Source: JBOHRE01 sp050732635
GTDB lineage: Bacteria > Gemmatimonadota > Gemmatimonadetes > Longimicrobiales > RSA9
Length of the DNA: 27,721 bases
Assembly (NCBI GenBank): GCA_050732635.1
Contig: JBOHRE010000041.1
Location: 1 to 27,721 of the forward strand
Reading direction: 5' to 3'
Below, one piece after another: positions 16,142 through 23,991 of the stretch. The translations under genes were made by a program, and so were the position numbers. Within the stretch, counting starts at the first letter, position 1. Each line of letters begins with the position of its first letter. The notes under the pieces were generated by a model that was not told the origin of the DNA, searched no databases, and saw only the letters and a program-made list of their open reading frames with translations.

Positions 16142-16918
16142 GTGAGGACCAGGCTGATTTGCCTGCTCGCGCTCATCGCCATGGCTCCGCTACCGGTGGC
16201 CGGGCAGCGCATATTCGAGCAACCGCCGCCGCGCTTCGAGATCACGCCGTTCTTCGGCTGGCGGCTCACGTACGAGCAGACCCGGGAGCAGCTGATCTTC
16301 GACAACCAGGAGGCCACCCTCGTCTTCGATGAGGTCGACGTCTCCGGTGCGCCGCTGTACGGTCTCGAAGGCCTCTTCAACCTGTGGGGTCCGTGGAGCC
16401 TGGTCGGCAGCCTGGGCTACGTTTCGGGTTCCGATGCGACCGTCACCCGCGAAACCGAGGACGAGCTGGTGCAGTTCAGTGTCGCGGCGGGCACCATGTG
16501 GTTGCTGCGTGCCAACGCGCAGTTCCGCTTCCCGGAAAACGAGGAATTCGAGGATCAGCGGCTGCACACGCCCGAGGCCTTCATCTTCGCCGGGCCGACC
16601 TGGATCCGGACCGATCCGGCCGAGCTGCAGGGGCCGAACGTGTCCGGCCTCGACTATTATACAGCGCCGATCGATCAGCTCGCTGTGAATATCGGCATCC
16701 GCGCGACATCCGGCGTGCCGTGGTGGGAGAATGTCGGCTTCCATCTGGTCGCAGAAGACTTCATCACCTTCTGGAACGACACCGCGTTGATCGAGCGCGA
16801 CGAGCGGCTGTTCCGCGAGTCGGGATTCGCCAATCTTCGCACCGACATCAACACCCGGCGTTCGCACATCTTCGCGGTTCGGGCCGGCTTGAGCTGGCGC
16901 TTCGGCGCCGTGCGCTGA
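16142..16918 (+). CDS. Outer-membrane beta-barrel protein, unknown function
   Basis: Predicted exported protein of 258 residues. The GTG at 16142 is preceded by AGGAGG at 5-base spacing and opens a signal peptide MRTRLICLLALIAMAPLPVA, with likely cleavage after VAG. The frame is open upstream to 16061 but only the GTG gives both a ribosome site and a signal. The mature chain is a series of amphipathic strands (FEITPFFGWRLTYE, WSLVGSLGYVSGS, AVNIGIRATSGVPWWENVGF) and ends IFAVRAGLSWRFGAVR, typical of small outer-membrane barrels. No named family is recognised beyond the general OmpA-like or porin-like barrel class. It has its own upstream gap of 233 bases and a hairpin 32 bases after its stop, so it is probably monocistronic. 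Confidence 0.8.
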   Translation: MRTRLICLLALIAMAPLPVAGQRIFEQPPPRFEITPFFGWRLTYEQTREQLIFDNQEATLVFDEVDVSGAPLYGLEGLFNLWGPWSLVGSLGYVSGSDATVTRETEDELVQFSVAAGTMWLLRANAQFRFPENEEFEDQRLHTPEAFIFAGPTWIRTDPAELQGPNVSGLDYYTAPIDQLAVNIGIRATSGVPWWENVGFHLVAEDFITFWNDTALIERDERLFRESGFANLRTDINTRRSHIFAVRAGLSWRFGAVR

Positions 16919-16950
16919 CGGTCTACCCGGTGAGGCGGACTGAAGCACGA

Positions 16951-16980
16951 CGTGGCGCGGCCCCCGTGGGTCGCGCCACG
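16951..16980. terminator. Hairpin terminator between convergent genes
   Basis: CGTGGCGCG (16951-16959) and CGCGCCACG (16972-16980) form a perfect 9-bp stem with a 12-base loop, between the outer-membrane protein stop (16918) and the converging AAA ATPase stop (17076). Downstream on the plus strand comes TTCGTCGTTA, only weakly T-rich. It may serve both strands. Confidence 0.55.
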
Positions 16981-17075
16981 TTCGTCGTTAGCGCCGTCGA
17001 TCCAAACGGCCGGCGCGGCATGTGGAGCAGACGACGGCGCGCGACGACCCTGAATGCGGGCCGGCGCCGGCGCCC

Positions 17076-19400
17076 TCAGGCCACCGACGACTGCAGAAAG
17101 GTCGCCGCCAGCGTGTCCGGCGCCTCGATGTCGAATCCGATGCGACGACCGCCGAGCGGGTTCTCCTGCTTCAGCGTATCTGCGAGTCGCTCGTAGTCCC
17201 GCTCCATGTCGGGCGTGACCGAGGCGCGCGTCTCCCCGAGCGCCCGCTCGAAGAAGCTGTTGCGAATCTCGCGTGTGCCGAGGTTCTCGCGTAGCGCCTG
17301 CATACCTGCGCGGCGCACCAGGTCCTCCAGGTCCGCTCCGGTGTAACCGTGCGTGCGGTCTGCGATCCGCTCCAGATCCACGTCAGCGGCAAGCGGCATG
17401 TCTGCCGTGTGGATGCGCAGGATGTGCAACCGCGCGTTCGACTCCGGAACGGGAATGTAGATCAGCTCGTCGAAGCGGCCGGGTCGCAACAAGGCGGCGT
17501 CCAGCAGCGTGGGGCGGTTCGTGGCGCCGATCACAACCACACCCTGCAATTCCTCGAGCCCATCCATCTCGCTCAGAAGCGTGTTCACGACGCGTTCCGT
17601 GACCGCCGGCTCGCCGATGCCGCCACCACGGTGTGGGGCCAGCGAATCGATCTCGTCGAGAAAGATCACCGTCGGCGCGACCTGCCTGGCCCGCTGAAAC
17701 AGGCGGGTGACCTGCTGCTCCGACTCCCCATACCACTTCGACAACAGGTCCGAGGAGCGGGTCGCGATGAAGTTCGCTTCGGCTTCCCGGGCCACGGCCT
17801 TGGCCAGCAGCGTCTTGCCAGTGCCGGGCGGACCGAACATTAGAAAGCCTTTCGCCGGCCGGATCCCGATCCGCCGGAACGCGTCCGGGTGCTTCAACGG
17901 TAGCTGGATGCCCTCGGCGAGAAGATGCTTGGCCTCGTCCAGGCCGCCGACATCGTCCCAGCCCACATCGGGCACCTGGATCATGATCTCGCGAACCGCC
18001 GAGGGCTGAACACGCTTCAGTGCGTTGTGGAAATCATCAGGCGTAACCCGTAATTGTTCCAGCAGTTCCGACGGGATCTCCTTCTTCGACAGGTCGATTT
18101 GCGGCAGGTGCCGCCGCAGCGCCTCGATCGCGGCCTCGCGGGCCAACGCTCCCAGGTCGGCGCCCACGAAGCCGTACGTCTGGTGGGCCAGCTCAGCGAG
18201 ATCGACGTTCTCCTGAAGTGGCATGCCTCGCGTGTGAATGCCCAGGACCTCCTTGCGACCATTCACGTCCGGCACACCGATGATGATCTCGCGATCGAAG
18301 CGACCGGGCCGACGCAACGCCTCGTCCAGAGCGTTGACGCGGTTGGTCGCACCGATCACGACCACGTTCTGCCGTGGCTCGAGACCGTCCAGCAGAGTCA
18401 GTAGCTGCGCGACCACGCGCCGCTCGACCTCGCCCGAGGTCTCGTCGCGCTTTGGCGCGATCGAATCGATCTCGTCGATGAAGATGATCGAGGGCGCCTG
18501 CTGCTGCGCCTGTTGGAACACCTCACGCAAACGCTGCTCGGACTCGCCATAGTACCGACCCATGATCTCCGGGCCGGCAATATGGAAGAAGGACGCCTCC
18601 GATTCGTTGGCGACCGCCCGTGCCAGCAGCGTTTTACCGGTGCCGGGCGGGCCATGTAGCAACACGCCCTTCGGCGGGTCGATCCCGAGCCGCTGAAACA
18701 GCTCGGGGTGCTTCAGCGGCAGCTCGATCAGCTCGCGGACCTGCTCTACCGTGGCGCCGATTCCGCCCACATCGTCATAGGTGATGTCGGCCCGGCGATG
18801 CTCCTCCGCTTCGACGTACTCCGGCAGCAGCTCGATCTCCGTCTCCTGCGCCACCCGCACGACACCGCGCGGTAGACTCGAGACCACCCGCAGCCTGATC
18901 TCCTGCAGCGCGTAGGCCGGTTGCTGGAAGAACGTGCGGAACAGGTCCTCCGGGAATGTGCCATCGCCCGGCGCTCCCGTACGCCGCATCGTCGACGTCG
19001 AGATCACATCGCCCGATACCAGCGGCCGCTGGAAGAGCGTGCGGCGCAGCATGTCACCCGAACCCATCAGACGCACGTTCTTCTGTGCCGGCGACAACAC
19101 CACGCGCCGTGCGTTCTTCACGTCCGCGCGCCGAACCTCGACATGATCACCGATTCCGACAGCCGCGTTGATGCGAAGCAGGCCGTCGAGCCGAACCAGA
19201 TCCAGCTCCTCATCCTCCGGGTACGGCGCAAGAGCAAGTGCCGCAGTCATCCGCTTGCCCGTGATCTCTACGACGTCGCCATCATGAAGGCCCAACGCGC
19301 TGAGCGCTGAGCCACTCAGGCGGGCCAGTCCCTTGCCCACATCCTGCGCTTTTGCGCTCGCAACCCGCAGGCGTTGGACGCCCCTATCGTTCTCGGCCAT
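17076..19400 (-). CDS. Cdc48/VAT-type double AAA+ ATPase
   Basis: Hexameric unfoldase of 774 residues, similar in plan to archaeal VAT and eukaryotic Cdc48/p97. Residues about 5-200 form the N domain (double-psi barrel start VQRLRVASAKAQDVGKGLAR plus a second subdomain). D1 has Walker A GPPGTGKT (250-257), Walker B IIFIDEID (305-312), pore-loop YY (in GRYYGES) and arginine-finger RRPGRFD. D2 has Walker A GPPGTGKT (523-530), Walker B VIFLDEID (578-585), pore-loop WY (in SKWYGES) and RPGRFDE. All catalytic residues are intact in both rings. The start at 19400 is chosen for AGAGGA four bases upstream; the frame extends to 19466 without a better site. It is divergent from csbD, which suits a stress or protein-quality role. 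Adaptor or protease partners are not in the window. Confidence 0.96.
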   Translation of the reverse strand: MAENDRGVQRLRVASAKAQDVGKGLARLSGSALSALGLHDGDVVEITGKRMTAALALAPYPEDEELDLVRLDGLLRINAAVGIGDHVEVRRADVKNARRVVLSPAQKNVRLMGSGDMLRRTLFQRPLVSGDVISTSTMRRTGAPGDGTFPEDLFRTFFQQPAYALQEIRLRVVSSLPRGVVRVAQETEIELLPEYVEAEEHRRADITYDDVGGIGATVEQVRELIELPLKHPELFQRLGIDPPKGVLLHGPPGTGKTLLARAVANESEASFFHIAGPEIMGRYYGESEQRLREVFQQAQQQAPSIIFIDEIDSIAPKRDETSGEVERRVVAQLLTLLDGLEPRQNVVVIGATNRVNALDEALRRPGRFDREIIIGVPDVNGRKEVLGIHTRGMPLQENVDLAELAHQTYGFVGADLGALAREAAIEALRRHLPQIDLSKKEIPSELLEQLRVTPDDFHNALKRVQPSAVREIMIQVPDVGWDDVGGLDEAKHLLAEGIQLPLKHPDAFRRIGIRPAKGFLMFGPPGTGKTLLAKAVAREAEANFIATRSSDLLSKWYGESEQQVTRLFQRARQVAPTVIFLDEIDSLAPHRGGGIGEPAVTERVVNTLLSEMDGLEELQGVVVIGATNRPTLLDAALLRPGRFDELIYIPVPESNARLHILRIHTADMPLAADVDLERIADRTHGYTGADLEDLVRRAGMQALRENLGTREIRNSFFERALGETRASVTPDMERDYERLADTLKQENPLGGRRIGFDIEAPDTLAATFLQSSVA

Positions 19401-19554
19401 CCGTCCTCTCGCTGTAAGCGCCCTCTCTGCCGATCCCCGGCCAAGCGCAAGTTCCGTGCGGACCACGCCAGCGACGTCGAAATCCAGCTAAAACGTTACG
19501 GGCACACATGTTGCCCTCCCATAGCCACGCCTGCACCAAAACCCAGGAGGAAGC

Positions 19555-19764
19555 ATGGCGGACGATACGCGGGGCAAGGCAAAGCACGTCGGCGGTCGGA
19601 TCCGAGAAGAGGCCGGTGAGTTTCTCGGTGACCGGAAGATGGCGCGCAAGGGCCGAATGCAGCAGCACGAGGGGGAGGCGGAACAGGACGCCGCACGGGC
19701 CGAGGAGCAGCTCGAGGATGCACACCAGCGCAAGGCCGCGGCGCGGCGCGCACAACGCGATTGA
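19555..19764 (+). CDS. CsbD-like stress protein
   Basis: Short, highly charged cytosolic protein of 69 residues. The family pattern is visible at the N-terminus: DDTRGKAKHVGGRIREEAGE, matching the CsbD motif of K-G-x-x-x-x-x-x-G-x-x-x-x-x-x-G, followed by an extended Glu/Ala/Arg-rich helix. CsbD proteins are abundant under general stress (sigma-B controlled in Bacillus), and their molecular role is unknown. AGGAGG lies 4 bases before the ATG, a strong ribosome site fitting high expression. It is divergent from the Cdc48-type ATPase across 154 bases and is followed by a hairpin terminator. Confidence 0.9.
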   Translation: MADDTRGKAKHVGGRIREEAGEFLGDRKMARKGRMQQHEGEAEQDAARAEEQLEDAHQRKAAARRAQRD

Positions 19765-19787
19765 TCCTCGGCTCCAACGCTGAAACC

Positions 19788-19815
19788 ACGCCCCGCGTCG
19801 CTTGGCGCGGGGCGT
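19788..19815 (+). terminator. Intrinsic-type terminator after csbD-like gene
   Basis: ACGCCCCGCG (19788-19797) and CGCGGGGCGT (19806-19815) form a perfect 10-bp GC-rich stem with an 8-base loop, 23 bases after the csbD stop. It is followed by TGCTGTTGCCC, a poor T-tract. Position and stem strength support termination of the short csbD transcript. Confidence 0.65.
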
Positions 19816-19842
19816 TGCTGTTGCCCGTGCGCTCGTGGAGCG

Positions 19843-19882
19843 TCGCGGCCACGACGATGGGTTCGCGGCCACGACGATGAGT
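19843..19882. repeat. 20-bp tandem direct repeat in a noncoding gap
   Basis: Two adjacent copies of TCGCGGCCACGACGATGRGT (19843-19862 and 19863-19882) differ at one base (G19860 versus A19880), and a third copy begins TCGC at 19883. The repeat sits in the 279-base gap between csbD and the mscS-like gene, which holds no gene I can support. After the repeat, plus-strand frame 19903-19974 reads YDDPAELPSEYEHSPLDQAR and stops shortly after, resembling a protein tail. Confidence 0.8.
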
Positions 19883-20043
19883 TCGCAGGCGCGGCCGCCG
19901 TCTACGACGACCCGGCCGAGCTGCCGAGCGAGTACGAGCACAGCCCCCTCGACCAGGCTCGCAGCGCCGGCTGACACACAACGGGTTGCTCCCGATAGAG
20001 CACGGTCCTAGGCTGGGCCAGCCCACCTGCTCCGCGGAGGCCC

Positions 20044-21144
20044 ATGCTCGACTGGATGTTCTATAGCAATTCGCTGCGGTCCTGGCTGCTCGGCGCGGCA
20101 GCCGCCGCGCTGACCGTCGGCGCGCTCCTTCTCATTCGCCATCTGCTGGCCAAGCGGCTGCGCGTCTTCGCCGAGCGTACCCGGACCCATTTCGATGATG
20201 TGGTCGCCAGTGCGCTGGACGCGACCCGCACCTGGTTCCTGGTGATCACGGGGTTGTGGGCCGGGAGCCTCGCGCTGGTCGTGGATGCGGCGGTGCGCGA
20301 GCTGCTCGACACGGCGACCATCCTGGCGCTGATGGCGCAGATCGGCATCTGGGGCGCATCGGCGATCACGGCCGGCGTCGACGGTTACTGCGCCCGCAAG
20401 CTCGAAGCAGGGGAAGGCGGCGCCGTGACCACCATGCGCGCCCTGGGCTTCCTGGGCAGGCTCACCCTATGGGCGCTGGTGCTGCTGGTCGTGCTGAGCA
20501 ACTTCGGCATCCAGGTCACGGCGCTGATCGCGGGTCTGGGCGTGGGCGGAATCGCCGTGGCGCTCGCGGTCCAGAACATCCTCGCCGATCTGTTCTCGTC
20601 GCTCTCGATCGTGCTGGACAAGCCCTTCGTGGCCGGCGACTTCGTCGTCGTGGACGACCTGATGGGCACGGTGGAGCGTGTCGGGCTCAAAACGACACGT
20701 GTCCGGAGTCTGTCGGGCGAGCAACTCGTCTTCGGCAATTCCGATCTGCTGTCCAGCCGGATCCGCAATTTCAAGCGGCTGTTCGAGCGGCGGGTCGTCT
20801 TCTCGTTCGGCGTGACCTACCAGACGCCGCACGAGACACTCCGGTCGATCCCACGGCTGGTCCAGCACATCGTCGAAGCGCAGGAGAAGACCCGCTTCGA
20901 CCGTGCCCACTTCAAGTCCTATGGCGACTCATCCCTCGATTTCGAGGTGGTCTACTACGTCCTGGATCCGAACTTCAACACCTACATGGACCTCCATCAG
21001 GAGATCAACCTCGAGATCTTCCGCAGCTTCGCGGACCACGGCATCGAGTTCGCCTATCCAACGCGCACGCTCTACCTCGAGACGACGAGCACCGACACCC
21101 CGACTGGAGTAGGCAAGCGAGCCACGCCGGCACAGCCCGGATAG
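20044..21144 (+). CDS. MscS-family mechanosensitive ion channel
   Basis: Small-conductance mechanosensitive channel homologue in the inner membrane, 366 residues, opening under membrane tension to release solutes. Hydrophobic helices lie at about 10-32, 64-84, 92-113 and 134-152. The pore helix with its Gly/Ala packing is VTALIAGLGVGGIAVALAVQ (158-177), followed by NILADLFSSLSIVLDKPFVA and the beta domain (GDFVVVDDLMGTVERVG, then LVFGNSDLLSSRIRNF). The cytoplasmic alpha/beta domain ends in YPTRTLYL. Compared with E. coli MscS (286 residues) it has about two extra N-terminal helices. GGAGG precedes the ATG by 3 bases. It converges on the M20 hydrolase gene with an 18-base gap and is likely monocistronic. 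Confidence 0.95.
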   Translation: MLDWMFYSNSLRSWLLGAAAAALTVGALLLIRHLLAKRLRVFAERTRTHFDDVVASALDATRTWFLVITGLWAGSLALVVDAAVRELLDTATILALMAQIGIWGASAITAGVDGYCARKLEAGEGGAVTTMRALGFLGRLTLWALVLLVVLSNFGIQVTALIAGLGVGGIAVALAVQNILADLFSSLSIVLDKPFVAGDFVVVDDLMGTVERVGLKTTRVRSLSGEQLVFGNSDLLSSRIRNFKRLFERRVVFSFGVTYQTPHETLRSIPRLVQHIVEAQEKTRFDRAHFKSYGDSSLDFEVVYYVLDPNFNTYMDLHQEINLEIFRSFADHGIEFAYPTRTLYLETTSTDTPTGVGKRATPAQPG

Positions 21145-21162
21145 TCCGAGCCCACGGCCGCT

Positions 21163-22779
21163 TCAGTTGCCCGACTGGCGCTGCTGGCGCCCTTCCGCCG
21201 GCACCTCCGTCATTGGGTAGGGCACGCCTAGCTGCTCGAGGTAGCTGTCGTATCGCGTTGGATCGTACCGCAGCCCCTCGAGCTGCGGTCGAAATCGCCG
21301 CATCTTCTCCGTGTTCAGAAACGTCGGTGGCTCGGTGCCTTCCGGAATGAGCGAGACCCATTGGAACTCGCTGGTCTGGACCTCATCGAAGTACTGACTG
21401 GCACGAGGCAGCAGCTCCGCATCGGCCACGATGTCGAGCGCGGTCATGGCGATCACGCGCGAACCGTAATTCGCACCCTTGTGCGCGATCGGCGTGGCCA
21501 TCGCGATCCCGCTCGACCAGTGGTGACCGGTCATGCCCGGAATCTGCCCTGGATAGCGGAGCCGGACCGTTGGCAGGTTCCAGGAAACCTCGGCGATATC
21601 GTCGCTGCCGCCGCCGGTGCCCTGCTGCGATTCCTCCAGCGTGCTGTCGGCGTGTAACGGCAGGCCGGTCGTGTCGGAGCCGAGCGAACGCTGTGCGGCG
21701 CGCGCGAGGGCCTGGTCGTCGGCAGTCCAATCGGGCATGCCGACGGTCTGGATGTTCGCGTGCATCGCCTCGGCCAAGGGTCGGTTCATATTCGATGGCC
21801 AGGCGGCGCCCAGCACGCGTTCCGCCACCGATGTCGAGGTCATCATTGCCGCGGCTTCCGCCATCGTTTGTCCAAGCTCGTGCAGCTCCTTGATGCGCGG
21901 ATAGTCGAGCTCCCGGTAGTAATACCAGACACTCGCCTCGGAAGGGACGACGTTCGGCTGGCTGCCGCCATTCGGAATGATGTAATGAGAGCGCTGGTGC
22001 AGCCGCAGGTGCTCACGGCGAAAGTTCCAGCCGACGTTCATGAGCTCGACCGCGTCCAACGCGCTACGGCCTGCCCACGGCGAGCCCGCACCGTGTGCGG
22101 TCCGCCCCTGGAACGTAAACATCGTCGACACCAGACCGGAGCCGCTGATCCCGTACGCGGTGCTCATGTTGCTGCTGATGTGCGTGGACAACATGGCATC
22201 CACGTCGCGGAACATGCCGGCATTCACCATGTACGTGCGGCTCGCGACCAACTCCTCGGCGACACCGGGAATGACGCGGATCTCGCCGGGCAGGTCATGA
22301 CGGTCCATTACGCGCTTGACCGCGATGGCTGCGACGATGTCGACGGCGGGCGCGGTGTTGTGCCCCTCGCCGTGGCCGGGGCCGCCCGGGATCAAGGGTT
22401 TGTGGTAAGGTACGCCGGGTGTCTGTGAGGTTTCCGGCAGACCGTCGATATCGCCCATGATGCCGACGACCGGTCGGCCACTGCCCCAGCTTGCGACGTA
22501 GCAGGTGGGCATGCCGGCGCAACCGCGCTCGATGCGGAAGCCTTCGTTCTCGAGGATGCCGGTGAGGTAGTCGACCGTGTTCTGTTCCTCGAAGCCCAGC
22601 TCGCCGAGCGAAAACACCATGTCGACCATCTCCTGCGACAGGTCCTGCATGGCAGCGACCTCTTCGAGCGCTTCCTGCTTCAGTTGGTCGACGGACGGTT
22701 GCTGAGCGGCGGCCGGAGCGGCGCCAGCGGCTACGATGAGCGCGGCAAGGCCGCCGCGGTGCAGCGCGTGTGAGAGCAT
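21163..22779 (-). CDS. Secreted AbgB-like M20 amidohydrolase
   Basis: Metal-dependent hydrolase of the M20 family, closest in pattern to AbgB (aminobenzoyl-glutamate utilisation subunit B), 538 residues. The ATG at 22779 has GAGGAG upstream at 6-base spacing and starts a signal peptide (MLSHALHRGG..., cleavage after APAAA), so the enzyme is exported, unlike cytosolic AbgB. Metal-site segments are GDIDGLPE (Asp110 and Asp112), GHGEGHN (His140), the VAEE pair (Glu175 and Glu176, general base) and STH (His200). The GGGSDDIAEVSW and TGHHWSSGIA segments are typical of the AbgB branch. The lid and dimer domain occupies about 215-330. The natural substrate, probably an N-acyl or p-aminobenzoyl amino acid or peptide, is not known. 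It is followed by the converging mscS-like gene. Confidence 0.92.
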   Translation of the reverse strand: MLSHALHRGGLAALIVAAGAAPAAAQQPSVDQLKQEALEEVAAMQDLSQEMVDMVFSLGELGFEEQNTVDYLTGILENEGFRIERGCAGMPTCYVASWGSGRPVVGIMGDIDGLPETSQTPGVPYHKPLIPGGPGHGEGHNTAPAVDIVAAIAVKRVMDRHDLPGEIRVIPGVAEELVASRTYMVNAGMFRDVDAMLSTHISSNMSTAYGISGSGLVSTMFTFQGRTAHGAGSPWAGRSALDAVELMNVGWNFRREHLRLHQRSHYIIPNGGSQPNVVPSEASVWYYYRELDYPRIKELHELGQTMAEAAAMMTSTSVAERVLGAAWPSNMNRPLAEAMHANIQTVGMPDWTADDQALARAAQRSLGSDTTGLPLHADSTLEESQQGTGGGSDDIAEVSWNLPTVRLRYPGQIPGMTGHHWSSGIAMATPIAHKGANYGSRVIAMTALDIVADAELLPRASQYFDEVQTSEFQWVSLIPEGTEPPTFLNTEKMRRFRPQLEGLRYDPTRYDSYLEQLGVPYPMTEVPAEGRQQRQSGN

Positions 22780-23063
22780 GGTGGCTCCTCGTTGGATGTC
22801 GCGGGAAGGAAACGACGCCCGGAGAATACATGCCCCTGCGGTAACGGGCCAGCGAAGGCAGGTCGGTGCCGTGACGACACGGCGCGTGCAACCCTTTGTG
22901 ACGCGGCCGCGTCCAAGGTGTGAGCTGCCAGATGAATGCGGTCGCTTGGCGCGGCTCACGTAGGCTTCCGGTTAGAGGCCAGGAGCCGGCGCGCACGACG
23001 ACGACACAGGCTTCGAGCCGAAAAGGGCTGAAACCGGTCTCAGGCGTGTCGCGTAGGGCTCGA

Positions 23064-23069
23064 TAGAAT
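23064..23069 (+). promoter_or_regulatory. Possible -10 element upstream of a leader hairpin
   Basis: TAGAAT matches the sigma-70-type -10 consensus at 5 of 6 positions. No good -35 hexamer stands 16-18 bases upstream. If used, transcription would start near 23076, just before the paired hairpins at 23083-23148. This is a single-motif prediction. Confidence 0.3.
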
Positions 23070-23082
23070 TGGGCTGACGGAC

Positions 23083-23148
23083 CCGCCGCAGCGGTACCGC
23101 GGCGGTCGACGGCGGGGCGTAGTGAGGGACGCCCCGCCGTCTTTTTTT
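23083..23148 (+). terminator. Strong intrinsic terminator with preceding hairpin (candidate attenuator or small-RNA end)
   Basis: GACGGCGGGGCGT (23108-23120) and ACGCCCCGCCGTC (23129-23141) form a perfect 13-bp stem with an 8-base loop, followed directly by seven T (23142-23148). A smaller stem CCGCCGC/GCGGCGG (23083-23089 with 23099-23105) precedes it. CCCGCCG (23082-23088) can alternatively pair with CGGCGGG (23110-23116) inside the terminator's left arm, which would block the terminator. No plus-strand gene ends here; the next plus-strand gene starts at 23293. Confidence 0.85.
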
Positions 23149-23292
23149 GCTGGCTCCGGGTTGTCGCCTGGGTCTACCGATCGCGGGTGCTGTCCGTTCA
23201 TTGGTGACGCTTCGCGAGATCCAGCCGTCCATTGCTGGGAGCGGATGTTGCACAGGTGCAGCGCTCCGTACATCCCGGACGTGGAGGTCGGC

Positions 23293-23961
23293 ATGCAAAG
23301 GAGAGTTCGGGCCCTGGTCGGCCTGTGGGCTGCTTTGGCTGGGCTATTCATTCCGGCAGGCGCGCCAGCCCAGCAGGAGGACGTCCCCGAGCGTGTGCAG
23401 GAGGCCAGACTCCTGCGGCAGGGGGCCGGTATTCGTGCTGGCGTGTGGCACGTCGAAACGGATCCCGATGCGCAGGACGCATCCAGCTGGCCGCTGGTGG
23501 AGGGCTATTTCCAGCGCGGTCTCGATCGACACCTGGCCATCGAGAGCACGATCGGCGTCTGGCGCCGCGCGTCGAGCTATACCACCAGCGGACCGCTCGG
23601 CTCGAGCACTGCGCAGGTGACCAGCTGGATCGTCCCCCTGCTGACCTCGATCAAGTTCTATGCGACCGGCCCGGAAGCACGGCTCGAGCCGTTCGTCGCC
23701 CTTGGTGGCGGCTTCGCGATCGCGCTCGAGGAGCGGGAGGGCGACACCTCCGGACTCTTCGGCGGCGGCTCCGCACCGGGTCTCGTCACCGGCTTCGGAC
23801 TCACCGGCGGCGGCGGCGCCGAGTGGCGTCTGAGTCCGGTGTTCGCACTGAGTCTGCGCGCCGGCTACCAGTGGATCCGGTTCGGTAGCGCGGTGTCAGG
23901 GATGGACACCTACAGCGGACCGGCCGGCTCCCTCGGTCTGGCTTACCGCTTCCAGTATTGA
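23293..23961 (+). CDS. Outer-membrane beta-barrel protein
   Basis: Predicted outer-membrane protein of 222 residues, family unnamed. ATG at 23293 follows GGAGG with a 5-base gap and opens the signal MQRRVRALVGLWAALAGLF, with cleavage likely after GAPA. The frame is open upstream to 23122, but that start lies inside the terminator hairpin. The mature protein has repeated amphipathic strands separated by Gly/Ser turns (GAGIRAGVWHVETD, WIVPLLTSIKFYATG, FVALGGGFAIALEE, FALSLRAGYQWIRFG) and finishes LGLAYRFQY, with the terminal aromatic residue that the BAM machinery recognises. It has the size of an eight-stranded barrel. The 5' leader contains a strong terminator, so expression may be conditional. 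It converges on the thioredoxin-lipoprotein gene across 30 bases. Confidence 0.85.
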   Translation: MQRRVRALVGLWAALAGLFIPAGAPAQQEDVPERVQEARLLRQGAGIRAGVWHVETDPDAQDASSWPLVEGYFQRGLDRHLAIESTIGVWRRASSYTTSGPLGSSTAQVTSWIVPLLTSIKFYATGPEARLEPFVALGGGFAIALEEREGDTSGLFGGGSAPGLVTGFGLTGGGGAEWRLSPVFALSLRAGYQWIRFGSAVSGMDTYSGPAGSLGLAYRFQY

Positions 23962-23991
23962 GGGATGCGGGCGACAGACAGCGCCGGCTCG

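Larger units (their letters stand above)
22780..23292. other. 513-bp noncoding region between divergent genes
   Basis: No convincing coding frame on either strand. The left half should hold the promoter and 5' leader of the M20 gene (minus); I see no clear promoter match. The right half holds a TAGAAT hexamer, two successive hairpins and a strong T-tailed terminator on the plus strand, described separately, then the ribosome site GGAGG of the 23293 gene. Confidence 0.6.

Noticed and set aside
23122..23292. Upstream start for the outer-membrane protein at 23122
   Set aside because: It would begin inside the loop of a strong terminator and lacks a signal peptide; 23293 has GGAGG and a signal peptide.
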